Positions 9,042-17,351 of a DNA stretch of 64,000 nt are shown here, one piece after another. Position numbers and translations under genes: made by a program. How positions within the stretch are numbered: position 1 is the first letter of the stretch; each line of letters begins with the position of its first letter. The DNA is from Erwinia sp. SLM-02 (GTDB lineage Bacteria > Pseudomonadota > Gammaproteobacteria > Enterobacterales > Enterobacteriaceae). The notes under the pieces were generated by a model. It worked only from the letters and a program-made list of their open reading frames with translations. It searched no databases and was not told where the DNA came from. The stretch is taken from the NCBI RefSeq assembly GCF_037450285.1, contig NZ_JAQISN010000001.1, positions 1,488,001-1,552,000 on the forward strand. Reading direction: 5' to 3'.

Positions 9042-9575
9042 TTAAAACTTCTGCAACCTGAAGCTGCCGTCGTCGCAGTTCTTCAGCTGTAAATCGGTGA
9101 CCGGTTTTTTGTCGTAGTATCCTTTTTGGGTTTTATACACCTCATAAACGAACACTTCGCCGGTTTTATACGAGCCGGTAACGTAGTAATACGAACTCAG
9201 GTTCGGCTTAAAGGACACCGTATGGAAACTGCCGTTATCGGCGATCATGCGGATAGCGATATTGTCTTTCGCACTCACCCAGAATTCACGCCGCATCACC
9301 GACGTTTCCGGGATCTCCGGGAAGCCGAGCAGTTTGTTATTTAGCTTCGTCTGGAAGCCGATTGCATTATTGGTGTAACCGTTATCGGGGGAATCAAGAT
9401 TAATGCACTCTGCGGTATTGGGATAGACGCGCATATAGTCGAGGTTTCGGTTATCAAAACTGATTCCAACGCGATCGCCGGATTCAACGTCCTCCAGTTT
9501 ATGGCTGTAGGTTGCCACGGAGCATCCGGTTAATGTGGTGAGAAGCACTCCGGCCAGTAAGGTTATTTTGATCAT
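9042..9575 (-). CDS. Putative lipoprotein of unknown function (177 aa)
   Basis: The N-terminus MIKITLLAGVLLTTLTGCSV has a lipobox (LTGC, cysteine 18). The rest is a mostly beta protein with no family I recognise. It is convergent with the preceding lipoprotein gene and does not resemble it beyond the lipobox. The ribosome site is GGAAT. About 240 bases of AT-rich DNA precede it, in which I see no gene. Confidence 0.72.
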   Translation of the reverse strand: MIKITLLAGVLLTTLTGCSVATYSHKLEDVESGDRVGISFDNRNLDYMRVYPNTAECINLDSPDNGYTNNAIGFQTKLNNKLLGFPEIPETSVMRREFWVSAKDNIAIRMIADNGSFHTVSFKPNLSSYYYVTGSYKTGEVFVYEVYKTQKGYYDKKPVTDLQLKNCDDGSFRLQKF

Positions 9576-9817
9576 AACTATTCCGCTGTCATCGTAAGCG
9601 TGGTGAGAATAATAACGGTGTCGACGTTGTTAATTTCCGTTATTAATATTTATATAAAAATATGGGGATATTCTGGCAGTGGAAAGGTAAGTCAAAAATA
9701 AGATATCTCTGATTAAACGGAGAATGATTGATGGATTATTACAGATTTAAATTTCGTCAGGCGATATGCTAAAGACATTGTGAATAATTGCGCCCGAATC
9801 CAGGCGCTCTGCATTAA

Positions 9818-10213
9818 TCAGGGATACTGTTCGTCGCTCACGTGCTCCAGCCAGTCAACCACCTTACCGTTTTCACCCTCGGCGATGGCGATATGGGTCA
9901 TCGCATTGTCTGCTGATGCACCGTGCCAGTGCTTAACGCCGGGACGGATCCAGACGATATCGCCGGAGGCGATCGGCTGCGCTTCCTTATCCCACTCCTG
10001 TACCCAGCCCTGGCCGGAGGTGACGATCAGCGTCTGGCCCAGCGGATGGGTATGCCACGCGGTACGCGCGCCGGCGCTGAACGACACGGTTGCGCCACCC
10101 ACACGGGCAGGTTCGGTTGCCTGGAAAGGGGCGTTAATGGTGACCGTGCCGGTGAAATAGTCGGCGGGTCCGGCAACCGGAGCTTTGCTGCCGCTTTTGA
10201 TAATATCAATCAT
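9818..10213 (-). CDS. Small cupin-domain protein, mandelonitrile-lyase-like cupin
   Basis: A 131-residue single cupin. The metal-binding motif 1 is seen in TAWHTHPLGQTLIVTSGQG (two His and the following Gln/Glu position), and motif 2 in IRPGVKHWHGAS. This pattern, with an N-terminal YFTGTVTINAPFQ, is that of cupins related to manganese-dependent hydroxynitrile lyases and carboxymuconolactone-decarboxylase-fused cupins. The ATG at 10213 has an AGAGGAAA ribosome site; the longer frame to 10279 lacks one. Function is unproven and substrate unknown. Confidence 0.82.
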   Translation of the reverse strand: MIDIIKSGSKAPVAGPADYFTGTVTINAPFQATEPARVGGATVSFSAGARTAWHTHPLGQTLIVTSGQGWVQEWDKEAQPIASGDIVWIRPGVKHWHGASADNAMTHIAIAEGENGKVVDWLEHVSDEQYP

Positions 10214-10344
10214 CAGGTTTCCTCTGCGTAAAATGAAAATCGGGCGTCCGTGAACGGATACCCGACAATCATAGGCCATTCAGGCGCAGAGAAAGAGGCG
10301 GCAACGATCATAGCTGTAATGAGCCTGATTCATTAATCCGCGGC

Positions 10345-11133
10345 TCAGATCGCTTCGTATTCTCCCGTGCCGTCGGGCCACGGGGTCAGCAGGTCAAACC
10401 CGGTATCGGTCACCGCCACGGTGTGCTCCCACTGCGCCGACAGCGAGCGGTCTTTGGTGACGACCGTCCACTCATCGGCCAGCACGCTGACCACCGCTTT
10501 ACCGGCGTTTATCATCGGCTCGATGGTGAAAATCATTCCCGCCTTCAGCTCCGGCCCCTGGCCCGCAATGCCGTAGTGCAGGATCTGTGGGTCGTCATGA
10601 TAAATCTGCCCGATACCGTGACCGCAGTATTCGCGCACCACGCTGAAGCCCGCGCCTTCGGCCACTTTCTGGATCGCCGCGCCGATATCGCCGAGCGTAC
10701 TGCCGGGGCGCACGGCACGGATGCCGGCTACCATTGACTGATAGGTGACTTCCACCAGGCGTTTAGCGCGAATCGACGGGGTGCCAACGTAGTACATGCG
10801 GCTGGTATCGCCGTACCAGCCGTCGCAGATCAGCGCCACGTCAATATTGACGATGTCGCCATCGCGAAGCGCTTTTTTCGAGTTCGGAATGCCGTGGCAC
10901 ACCACGTGATTCACCGAGGTGCAGGTGGTTTTGGTGTAGCCGTGATAGCCAATATTGGCCGGGACGCATTTCAGCGTATTCACGATATAGTCGTGGCAGA
11001 TATCATCGATTTGCTCGGTGGTAATACCGGGCTTCACATGTTCACCGATCATCGCCAGCACTTTGGCCGCGAGGTTTCCGGCGATCCGCGCCTTCTCAAT
11101 TCCCTCGGCTGAGTGAATTTTAATATTTCGCAT
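10345..11133 (-). CDS. map: Type I methionine aminopeptidase, probable second copy
   Basis: A 262-residue type I methionine aminopeptidase, the cytosolic enzyme that removes initiator methionine. All five metal ligands are visible in order: the Asp pair in NIDVALICDGWYGDTSRMYY, His in CGHGIGQIYHDDP, Glu in FTIEPMIN and Glu in AQWEHTVAV. The substrate-pocket cysteine and histidine occur in SVNHVVCHGIPN. The chromosomal map of enterobacteria is normally next to rpsB; here the gene stands alone with unrelated neighbours, so this is likely a paralogue. The ribosome site is AGGAACC. Confidence 0.92.
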   Translation of the reverse strand: MRNIKIHSAEGIEKARIAGNLAAKVLAMIGEHVKPGITTEQIDDICHDYIVNTLKCVPANIGYHGYTKTTCTSVNHVVCHGIPNSKKALRDGDIVNIDVALICDGWYGDTSRMYYVGTPSIRAKRLVEVTYQSMVAGIRAVRPGSTLGDIGAAIQKVAEGAGFSVVREYCGHGIGQIYHDDPQILHYGIAGQGPELKAGMIFTIEPMINAGKAVVSVLADEWTVVTKDRSLSAQWEHTVAVTDTGFDLLTPWPDGTGEYEAI

Positions 11134-11338
11134 AACGGTTCCTGAATTTAAGTATCTGATAGCTATTCTAGTTTCCGATTAACAATGAAACAATCACTGA
11201 CGTAATGAATCCCGTTATTAGACTTATTCTTTCCCTGTTATCCCAGCGTGCTGCGCGTTGAACGCCGGCACGACAGGCAGCGGCCTGATGGTTTATCCTG
11301 AATTTTACTGCGTAACATGCTGACCGTTGAGAGGATCC

Positions 11339-11932
11339 ATGAACGAATTTATTACCCCCGTCGCGCTGGAAAAAGCGTATCGCCTGATTAATCACGGACC
11401 GACGGTGCTGGTTTCCGCACGTCACGAGGGCGTGGAAGATGTCATGGCCGCCGCCTGGGCCACCGGGCTGGATTTTTCACCGGCCAAAATTCTGGTGGTG
11501 CTGGATAAAATTGCCAAAACCCGCCAGCTGGTGGAGGGGAGCGAAACCTTCGTCATTCAGGTGCCGACGGTCGCGCAGATTAAGCTGACCCATGCCGTCG
11601 GCACCCGCAGCCTGTTTACTGAAGCGGACAAGCTGGCGAACTGCGGCGTTGAACTGTTCTCATTCGAGGGCTTCGACCTGCCGTTTGTGGCGGGCTGCTC
11701 GGCGTGGCTGGCCTGCCGGTTGATTAACGAACCGCATAACCAGCAGGCACACGATCTGTTTATTGGTGAAGTGGTCGGCGCCTGGGCTGACAGCCGGGTG
11801 TTCAGCGACGGCCACTGGCATTTCGATCGCGCCGATCCCGCGCTGCGCAGCCTGCACTATGTCGCGGGCGGGCAGTTTTACGCTACCGGTGAATCCCTGA
11901 ACGTGCTGGACGGCGGCGAAAAAATTGACTGA
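11339..11932 (+). CDS. Flavin reductase-like domain protein
   Basis: A 197-residue protein of the flavin reductase/DIM6-NTAB split-barrel family, which bind FMN and often supply reduced flavin to monooxygenases. Family features are PTVLVSARHEGVEDVMAAAW near the start (isoalloxazine-contacting strand), an FVIQVPT-type strand, and FIGEVVGAWAD. The ATG at 11339 has a GAGAGGA ribosome site; the frame opens 12 bases earlier. It is divergent from the aminopeptidase gene. The flavin monooxygenase at 1.0 kb is a possible partner, but nothing in the sequence links them. Confidence 0.85.
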   Translation: MNEFITPVALEKAYRLINHGPTVLVSARHEGVEDVMAAAWATGLDFSPAKILVVLDKIAKTRQLVEGSETFVIQVPTVAQIKLTHAVGTRSLFTEADKLANCGVELFSFEGFDLPFVAGCSAWLACRLINEPHNQQAHDLFIGEVVGAWADSRVFSDGHWHFDRADPALRSLHYVAGGQFYATGESLNVLDGGEKID

Positions 11933-12014
11933 GAGATTATGTCTCGGGTGACTGGCGTGCCGCAGAGCAATTCGGCACACCGGTTTCAGGAAGCCCTCTG
12001 CGGAGCATTCGCCC

Positions 12015-12785
12015 TCAGGCGCGGCTCAGATTGCCCAGCGTCGTCTGCGTCACGCGTTGCCACGCTGCGGTGACGTCCAGCGGGATATCGACGTGGCCGA
12101 TAAACCCGGCACCTTTCGGCCCGTAGCCGCTGGCATCATCCTGCAGGCGGCGCATCTCGCCCAGCGCCATGGAGATAAAGCGCTCGGTATCCCAGATCCC
12201 CGCGCTCTGCGCGCCGGTAATTACCGTGCTGCCCGCAACGGAAACGAGGCGGGGGACAAATACCGGCCAGTTAACAAATTCAGCGGTCATGCTTTTTTGC
12301 CGCCAGCTGAATTCAAAGGTTTCCCGGGTGCGGCGCTGCATTAAAGGGTCCTGCGAAAGAATGATTTTCTCGGCTTTCAGTCCCATTCCGGCAATCATCT
12401 CGCGGGTAAACTCCGCGTTCTGCCCGCAGTTCGCCGAGCGGTTCTCAACGTAAAGCCGCTCAGCAGGAATACCGAAGAAGTCAGTGGCCAGCGCGAAGAA
12501 AATCTCCGCTTCGCTGTGCTGGTCGAAGGTGGCGCTTCGGGTTAACGCGTTTTCAGCCAGCGCCTGCTTGAGTAAGATCGTGGAGTGACCCACGCCGCCG
12601 GTCAGCAGCAGCGGAATCCCGGTGGTGGCCGCCAGCTGCATCACGCCCAGGATTGCCGGCACCACCGCATGCCCGGCCAGCACGATCAGATCGGCGTCAA
12701 AGCGGCCCGCCGTCGGCAGTTCGTCCCACGCAAGCCATTCGCAGAGAAGGTTGATATCGCTGAGGGTAATGTTATCTGTTTGCAT
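12015..12785 (-). CDS. ydcF: YdcF-type DUF218 (SanA/ElyC fold) protein
   Basis: A 256-residue protein aligning along its length with E. coli YdcF as I recall it: ADLIVLAGHAVVPAIL, LLLTGGVGHSTILL, ENRSANCGQNAEF, SQDPLMQRRT and DASGYGPKGAGFI. DUF218 proteins have a Rossmann-like fold; YdcF has been reported to bind S-adenosylmethionine, but its role is unknown. The ATG at 12785 has AGGAATC upstream. The LacI regulator lies 26 bases upstream on the same strand, so the two may be co-transcribed. Confidence 0.88.
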   Translation of the reverse strand: MQTDNITLSDINLLCEWLAWDELPTAGRFDADLIVLAGHAVVPAILGVMQLAATTGIPLLLTGGVGHSTILLKQALAENALTRSATFDQHSEAEIFFALATDFFGIPAERLYVENRSANCGQNAEFTREMIAGMGLKAEKIILSQDPLMQRRTRETFEFSWRQKSMTAEFVNWPVFVPRLVSVAGSTVITGAQSAGIWDTERFISMALGEMRRLQDDASGYGPKGAGFIGHVDIPLDVTAAWQRVTQTTLGNLSRA

Positions 12786-12811
12786 CGTTGATTCCTGCCC
12801 GAATTCCCTGA

Positions 12812-13792
12812 TTAACTGGAAAGCCGCTGAACAAAGCGCCACGCCAGCCGCGATCTCTCCGGCGGCCCGGACGGGTCGTTAATCTTATTCAGCAGCAGCG
12901 CTACCGCCTGGCGACCAATCTGATGCGAAGGCTGTTCGATGGTCGAAAGCTGCGGGGAAGTCATTTCACCCAGTTCGGTGCCGTCAAAACCGATCACCGC
13001 AATATCCTGCGGGATGCGCAGACCGGCTTCATCAATAGCGCGAATCGCCCCGGCGGCCAGCGTATCGGAAATCGCGAATACCGCATCGGGCCTGACCGGC
13101 TGCGCCAGCAGGTTTTGCATCGCCGCTTTCCCGGCGTTGAAGCTTAATTCCGCGGCGTATTCCACAGGGAAACCGTCGAGATGATGTTCCTGCAGGCTGT
13201 CGAGATAGCCCTGCTCGCGCTGGCGGGCGTATTTGTAGGTCAAATCATGGTTGATCATCGCCACGCTCCGGCGGCCGCCTGCAATAAACTGGCCGACCAC
13301 AAATCGCGATGCCTGATAGTCGTCGATGCCCACGCTGGATACCGATGACTCTTCATCATATTCCGCGCACTGCACCCAGGGCGCGTCGGCGATCAGCGTG
13401 CTGAGCTGCGGCAGGGCGGAGATGGCGTCCATGGTGATCACCCCGTCAACCATTTTGCCCGACAGCAGCTGCAGGCTGGACTGCGAACGCTTGACGTCCG
13501 AACCGGAGTTGCACAGCAGAATGCGATAGCCGTTGCTTTCCGCCTCGGCCTCAATGCCTTTCACTACGTCGGCGCAAAACGGGTTGCTGATGTTAGACAC
13601 CATCACCAGCAGCATATTGCTGCGCGCGGTGCGCAGCTGGCGGGCCAGCAGGTTCGGCTGATAGTTACTCTCTTTAATTGCGTGAAGCACGCGCTCGCGA
13701 TTCTGCGGTTTGACCGTACCCTGATTATTAAGCACGCGGGAAACGGTGGCTACGGATACACCGGCAAGGCGCGCAATTTTCTGAATCGACAT
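12812..13792 (-). CDS. LacI-family transcriptional regulator (CytR/GalR-like)
   Basis: A 326-residue LacI regulator: helix-turn-helix at residues 2-45 (IQKIARLAGVSVATVSRVLN), hinge helix (PNLLARQLRT), then a periplasmic-binding-protein-like sensor ending VIGFDGTELGEMTSPQLSTI. A GTG at 13807 is an alternative start five codons upstream; the ATG at 13792 gives the usual family N-terminus. It diverges from the oxalate/formate-type MFS gene and precedes ydcF. The Leu in the hinge suggests recognition of a central CG step. A good LacI-type operator pair exists 6 kb away at 19.7 kb, but linkage is speculative. Confidence 0.9.
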   Translation of the reverse strand: MSIQKIARLAGVSVATVSRVLNNQGTVKPQNRERVLHAIKESNYQPNLLARQLRTARSNMLLVMVSNISNPFCADVVKGIEAEAESNGYRILLCNSGSDVKRSQSSLQLLSGKMVDGVITMDAISALPQLSTLIADAPWVQCAEYDEESSVSSVGIDDYQASRFVVGQFIAGGRRSVAMINHDLTYKYARQREQGYLDSLQEHHLDGFPVEYAAELSFNAGKAAMQNLLAQPVRPDAVFAISDTLAAGAIRAIDEAGLRIPQDIAVIGFDGTELGEMTSPQLSTIEQPSHQIGRQAVALLLNKINDPSGPPERSRLAWRFVQRLSS

Positions 13793-14172
13793 CCCATCAC
13801 TGTCCACGCTAAACGTTATTCCGCACAGATTAACACAGTTTCAACAGGCTGTGCCGGGGCGGCATAAACCGCAGTGCCGGGTCAATCAGCGGAACCGTTT
13901 CCTTCGCACCATCATTGCGCACCAAATTTTTGCACTGCATCACACTTATCCCGCCATGAAATCTCTTTCTTGCTGATTTTAAACGCTTTTTAAAACTGGC
14001 ACGTTTTCTGCTTTGGTTCTCTGTATACACAGCGGTGTATCCGGGTGAAGACAGTCCGGATCCGACATCAGCAGGTATCGATTGGGATGAGTGCGCAGTA
14101 AAACATCAGCGCCCGTGAAAAAAGTGGCACGACCACGACGGGATAACAGAGCGTAATTTTGGAGAAATATCA
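13793..14172. other. Divergent intergenic region, LacI regulator / MFS gene
   Basis: 380 bases with no supported gene. The stretch at 13977-13995 (TTTTAAACGCTTTTTAAAA) has an imperfect AAACGCTTT core that could be a LacI-family half-symmetric operator. A small inverted repeat ATACAC/GTGTAT sits at 14025-14040. Nothing else is recognised. Confidence 0.4.
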
Positions 14173-15444
14173 ATGACCTCAATAAGCGAACCGGTGGTAA
14201 TAGCGAAACACAGTAAGTGGGTACAGCTCCTGTTGGGGTTACTCTGTATGGCGGCCATTTCCAGCCCGCAGTACGTCTGGACGCTGTTGACCAAACCGAT
14301 GATTGCCAAACTTGGCGTCGGGCTGGCCGAAGTGCAGGTCACGTTCTCGCTGCTGATTATCCTGCAGACCTTTTTCTCACCGTTCCAGGGACGGCTGGTT
14401 GAGCGCTTTGGCCCGCGCCTGCTGATCTCCATCGGCACGTTGATGGCCGGTTTCAGCTGGGTGATCGCCGCCCGGGTGGACAGCCTGGCCTCGCTGTATC
14501 TGGTGTATGGCTGCCTCGGCGGGCTGGGCACCGGCATCGTTTATATCGGCGTGGTGGGGCTGGTGATGAAGTGGTTCCCGCAGCAGCGCGGCTTTGCCGC
14601 CGGCACCGTGGCGGCAGGCTACGGCATGGGGGCGATTTTCACCACCTTCCCGATCTCCATTTCGCTCGGCAGCTACGGGCTGGAACAGACGATGACCCTG
14701 TTCGGCCTGATCTTCGCCGCCGTCGGTTTCCTCGCCAGCCAGGGGCTGAGACTGCCTGAAAACAGCACGATGATGCCGGTCAGTAAAACGGCTTCGCCGG
14801 TGCAGGGACAGCGCCAGTTTAAATCCGGTGAAATGCTGCGCCAGCCGCTGTTCTGGCTGATGTTTCTGATGATGACCATGATGTCCACCTCCGGGCTGAT
14901 GGTCACCTCGCAGATGGCGATTTTTGCCGAAGACTTCGGCATCAGCAAGGCGGTGATCTTCGGGATGGCCGCGCTGCCGCTGGCGCTGACCATCGACCGC
15001 TTTACCAACGGCCTGACGCGCCCGCTGTTTGGTTTTATCTCCGACCGCTACGGCCGCGAAAACACCATGTTTATTGCCTTCGCGCTGGAAGGCGTGGCGA
15101 TGACGCTGTGGCTGGCCTGCCGCGAGGATCCGCTGCTGTTCGTGCTGCTTTCCGGCGTAGTGTTCTTTGGCTGGGGTGAAATCTTCTCGCTGTTCCCGTC
15201 CACGCTGACCGATACCTTCGGCAGTGAAAACGCCTCCGCTAACTACGGCTGGCTGTATATTTCGCAGGGCATCGGTTCAATCTTTGGCGGGCCGCTGGCG
15301 GCGCTGATGTATCAGCATACGCACAACTGGCACCTGGTATTTGGCTGCGCGATTACCTTTGACTTTATTACCGCCGGTCTGGCGTTGTGGGTACTCAAGC
15401 CCTGGCGCGCCCGCTTTATGCGCGCACAGAAGTCACCGCACTGA
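14173..15444 (+). CDS. MFS transporter, oxalate/formate antiporter (OFA/YhjX) type
   Basis: A 423-residue, 12-segment major facilitator. The motif between segments 2 and 3 (FQGRLVERFGPR), the LGGLGTGIVYIGVVGLVMKW segment, and FPQQRGFAAGTVAAGYGMGA match the OFA subgroup (oxalate:formate antiporters and relatives such as YhjX). It would sit in the inner membrane and exchange or import a small monocarboxylate. The ribosome site is GGAG. A GntR regulator follows 19 bases downstream, likely in the same transcript, and no oxalate-degrading gene is nearby, so the substrate is open. Confidence 0.88.
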   Translation: MTSISEPVVIAKHSKWVQLLLGLLCMAAISSPQYVWTLLTKPMIAKLGVGLAEVQVTFSLLIILQTFFSPFQGRLVERFGPRLLISIGTLMAGFSWVIAARVDSLASLYLVYGCLGGLGTGIVYIGVVGLVMKWFPQQRGFAAGTVAAGYGMGAIFTTFPISISLGSYGLEQTMTLFGLIFAAVGFLASQGLRLPENSTMMPVSKTASPVQGQRQFKSGEMLRQPLFWLMFLMMTMMSTSGLMVTSQMAIFAEDFGISKAVIFGMAALPLALTIDRFTNGLTRPLFGFISDRYGRENTMFIAFALEGVAMTLWLACREDPLLFVLLSGVVFFGWGEIFSLFPSTLTDTFGSENASANYGWLYISQGIGSIFGGPLAALMYQHTHNWHLVFGCAITFDFITAGLALWVLKPWRARFMRAQKSPH

Positions 15445-15463
15445 TCTAAGGAACATCGGCAAA

Positions 15464-16162
15464 ATGGCATCAGAACTGACCAGGCTTCTTCCGCATTCTG
15501 TCCGGGTTTACCGCCAGCTCAGGCAGGAAATTTATGAGTTTGTTCTGATGCCGGGGGACCGCTTCACCGAAGTGGATATCGCCAGCCGCCTGGGGTGCTC
15601 CCGCACACCGGTGCGCGAGGCGCTGCTGACCCTGCAGAATGACGATTTAATCCGGCGCTGCTTTCGCAACGGCTGGGAGGTTTGCCCGATTGATTTCGAC
15701 GTTTACGAAGATCTTTATGCCACCCGTATCCTGATTGAGGTGGATACGGTGGCGCGCCTGTGCGGGCCGGAGTCGTCGAAAGTCGACCGCCGCGTGCTGG
15801 CCAGGCTGCGAGAGCTGTGGGTGATACCGCCGGAACAGCAGGAGCAGGCCGGGGAGAAAATCGCCACCATGGACGAGCAGTTCCATATTGCGCTGACCGC
15901 AGCCGCGGGCAACCGCGAGCTGACGGCTATCCTGACCAATATCACCGACCGGATACGCATTATGCGGCGGCTGGATTTTGAGTATGACGTGCGCATTGCG
16001 CAAACCTACGCCGAGCACGCTGAACTGCTGGAGGCGATAGAAAAGCGGGAGAAGGAGCGGGCGGTGAGCCTGATGCGCGAGCATATTGAGGATGCGCACA
16101 CCGGCGCCTGCGCCATCACCCTCCGGCGCTTGCAAAAGGTCAGGGCGAGAAACCTGCCCTGA
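15464..16162 (+). CDS. GntR-family (FCD) transcriptional regulator
   Basis: A 232-residue FadR/FCD-type GntR regulator. The winged helix covers residues about 10-75 (FTEVDIASRLGCSRTPVREA); the C-terminal all-helical FCD effector domain contains the metal/ligand residues in DEQFHIALTAAAGN and YAEHAELLEAI (Asp, His, His). The start at 15464 has TAAGGA upstream; the longer open frame overlaps the MFS gene out of frame and is ignored. The position directly after the OFA transporter suggests local autoregulation by its substrate. Its last codons form part of a hairpin terminating the convergent operon. Confidence 0.9.
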   Translation: MASELTRLLPHSVRVYRQLRQEIYEFVLMPGDRFTEVDIASRLGCSRTPVREALLTLQNDDLIRRCFRNGWEVCPIDFDVYEDLYATRILIEVDTVARLCGPESSKVDRRVLARLRELWVIPPEQQEQAGEKIATMDEQFHIALTAAAGNRELTAILTNITDRIRIMRRLDFEYDVRIAQTYAEHAELLEAIEKREKERAVSLMREHIEDAHTGACAITLRRLQKVRARNLP

Positions 16163-16164
16163 CC
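16134..16164 (-). terminator. Rho-independent terminator of the minus-strand sugar operon, inside gntR 3' end
   Basis: GGTCAGGGC (16138-16146) pairs perfectly with GCCCTGACC (16156-16164). Read on the minus strand the stem is followed by TTTT (16137-16134). The hairpin overlaps the stop codon of the convergent GntR gene, so it may also end that transcript. Confidence 0.75.
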
Positions 16165-16193
16165 TGACGTAGAGCGCGGGGCGGGGTGAACAT

Positions 16194-17351
16194 TTAATCC
16201 AGCGTGGCCACCTCAACCCAGCGCTGCTGCTGATGGCTTTGCAGCATCGCTTCCACGATCAATAGCACGGCGGCTCCTTCGTGGAAGGTGGCGAAGTGAG
16301 CCGCGTCCACGCCCGGCCGTTTACCCTGCCGGATGAAATCATAGTAGTTCAGCATCATATTCTTAAACGCGTCCGGCCAGCCTTCAATGTGACCACCGGG
16401 GAAGTGCACGGCGGCGGCCACGTCGCGGTTCACCAGCGAAGGGTCGTCACTCAGCGTCTGATTCGGGCGGTCGCGATGCCCCAGCCACAGCTGCTGCGGC
16501 ACTTCCTGATCCCACGCGATAGACATTTCGCTGGCATTTACCTCAAACGCCAGCCGGTTTTTGCGCCCGGCGCTGACCTGTGAAACCGTCAGGCTGCCCC
16601 GGCTGCCGTCGTCAAAGCGCAGCAGGATCGAGGCGAAGTCTTCGGTGTCCACGGCCACCTCATCGTACTCGCCGTTCTCGTCGGCCGCGGCAAAGGTCGT
16701 CGCGGTCCCGCGCGCCACCCGGCGAACCGGATGCACGATAGAAAAGTCAGCCATCACCGCGCTGATGCGCCGCCCGGTTACGAACTGCAGCGTATCGCAC
16801 CAGTGGGAGCCGATATCGGCCACCGCCCGGGATGCGCCACCCTGCGCTGCGGATACGCGCCAGTTAAAATCGCTGTCGTAGAGCATCCAGTCCTGCAGAT
16901 AGCTGCCGTGAACGGCAAAAATGCGGCCCGCCTGCTGCCGGCGGATCAGGCTGGCGGCCTGCTGCACCATGGCGAACTGGCGATAGACAAAGCTCACGCC
17001 GTGCACCACGCCGGCCGCCTCCGCCAGTTTCACCAGCTCGCGGGCCTCCTCGCCGGTCATGCACAGCGGCTTTTCGGAGAACAGGTGCTTGCCCGCCGCC
17101 AGCACCTGGCGATTGATCGCCGCGTGCAGATGGTTGGGGGTGCAGTTATGCACCACCTGCAATCCCTCATGTCGCAGCAGTTCAGCCACGTCGGCATAAG
17201 CGTGCGGTACGTTAAGCTGCCGCGCTTTCTCCTGCGCCTTTTCCAGCGAGCTGTCGCAGATGGCCACCACCTCTACGAAGCCCAGGCGGCGGATCGCTTC
17301 CAGATGCGCCGGGCCGATAAAGCCCGAGCCGATAATCGCCGCCTTAATCAT
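16194..17351 (-). CDS. Gfo/Idh/MocA-family NAD(P)-dependent oxidoreductase
   Basis: A 385-residue oxidoreductase of sugars or cyclitols. The N-terminal Rossmann motif is AAIIGSGFIGPAHLEAI, the conserved EKP lysine motif is FSEKPLCMTG (about residue 95), and the substrate-side histidine is in AVADIGSHWCDTLQFVTG. The ATG at 17351 overlaps the upstream isomerase gene by 8 bases (AAATGATTAA), a sign of translational coupling; upstream in-frame codons to 17426 lie within that gene. It is the last gene of an operon with an MFS carrier and an isomerase/epimerase. Confidence 0.9.
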   Translation of the reverse strand: MIKAAIIGSGFIGPAHLEAIRRLGFVEVVAICDSSLEKAQEKARQLNVPHAYADVAELLRHEGLQVVHNCTPNHLHAAINRQVLAAGKHLFSEKPLCMTGEEARELVKLAEAAGVVHGVSFVYRQFAMVQQAASLIRRQQAGRIFAVHGSYLQDWMLYDSDFNWRVSAAQGGASRAVADIGSHWCDTLQFVTGRRISAVMADFSIVHPVRRVARGTATTFAAADENGEYDEVAVDTEDFASILLRFDDGSRGSLTVSQVSAGRKNRLAFEVNASEMSIAWDQEVPQQLWLGHRDRPNQTLSDDPSLVNRDVAAAVHFPGGHIEGWPDAFKNMMLNYYDFIRQGKRPGVDAAHFATFHEGAAVLLIVEAMLQSHQQQRWVEVATLD

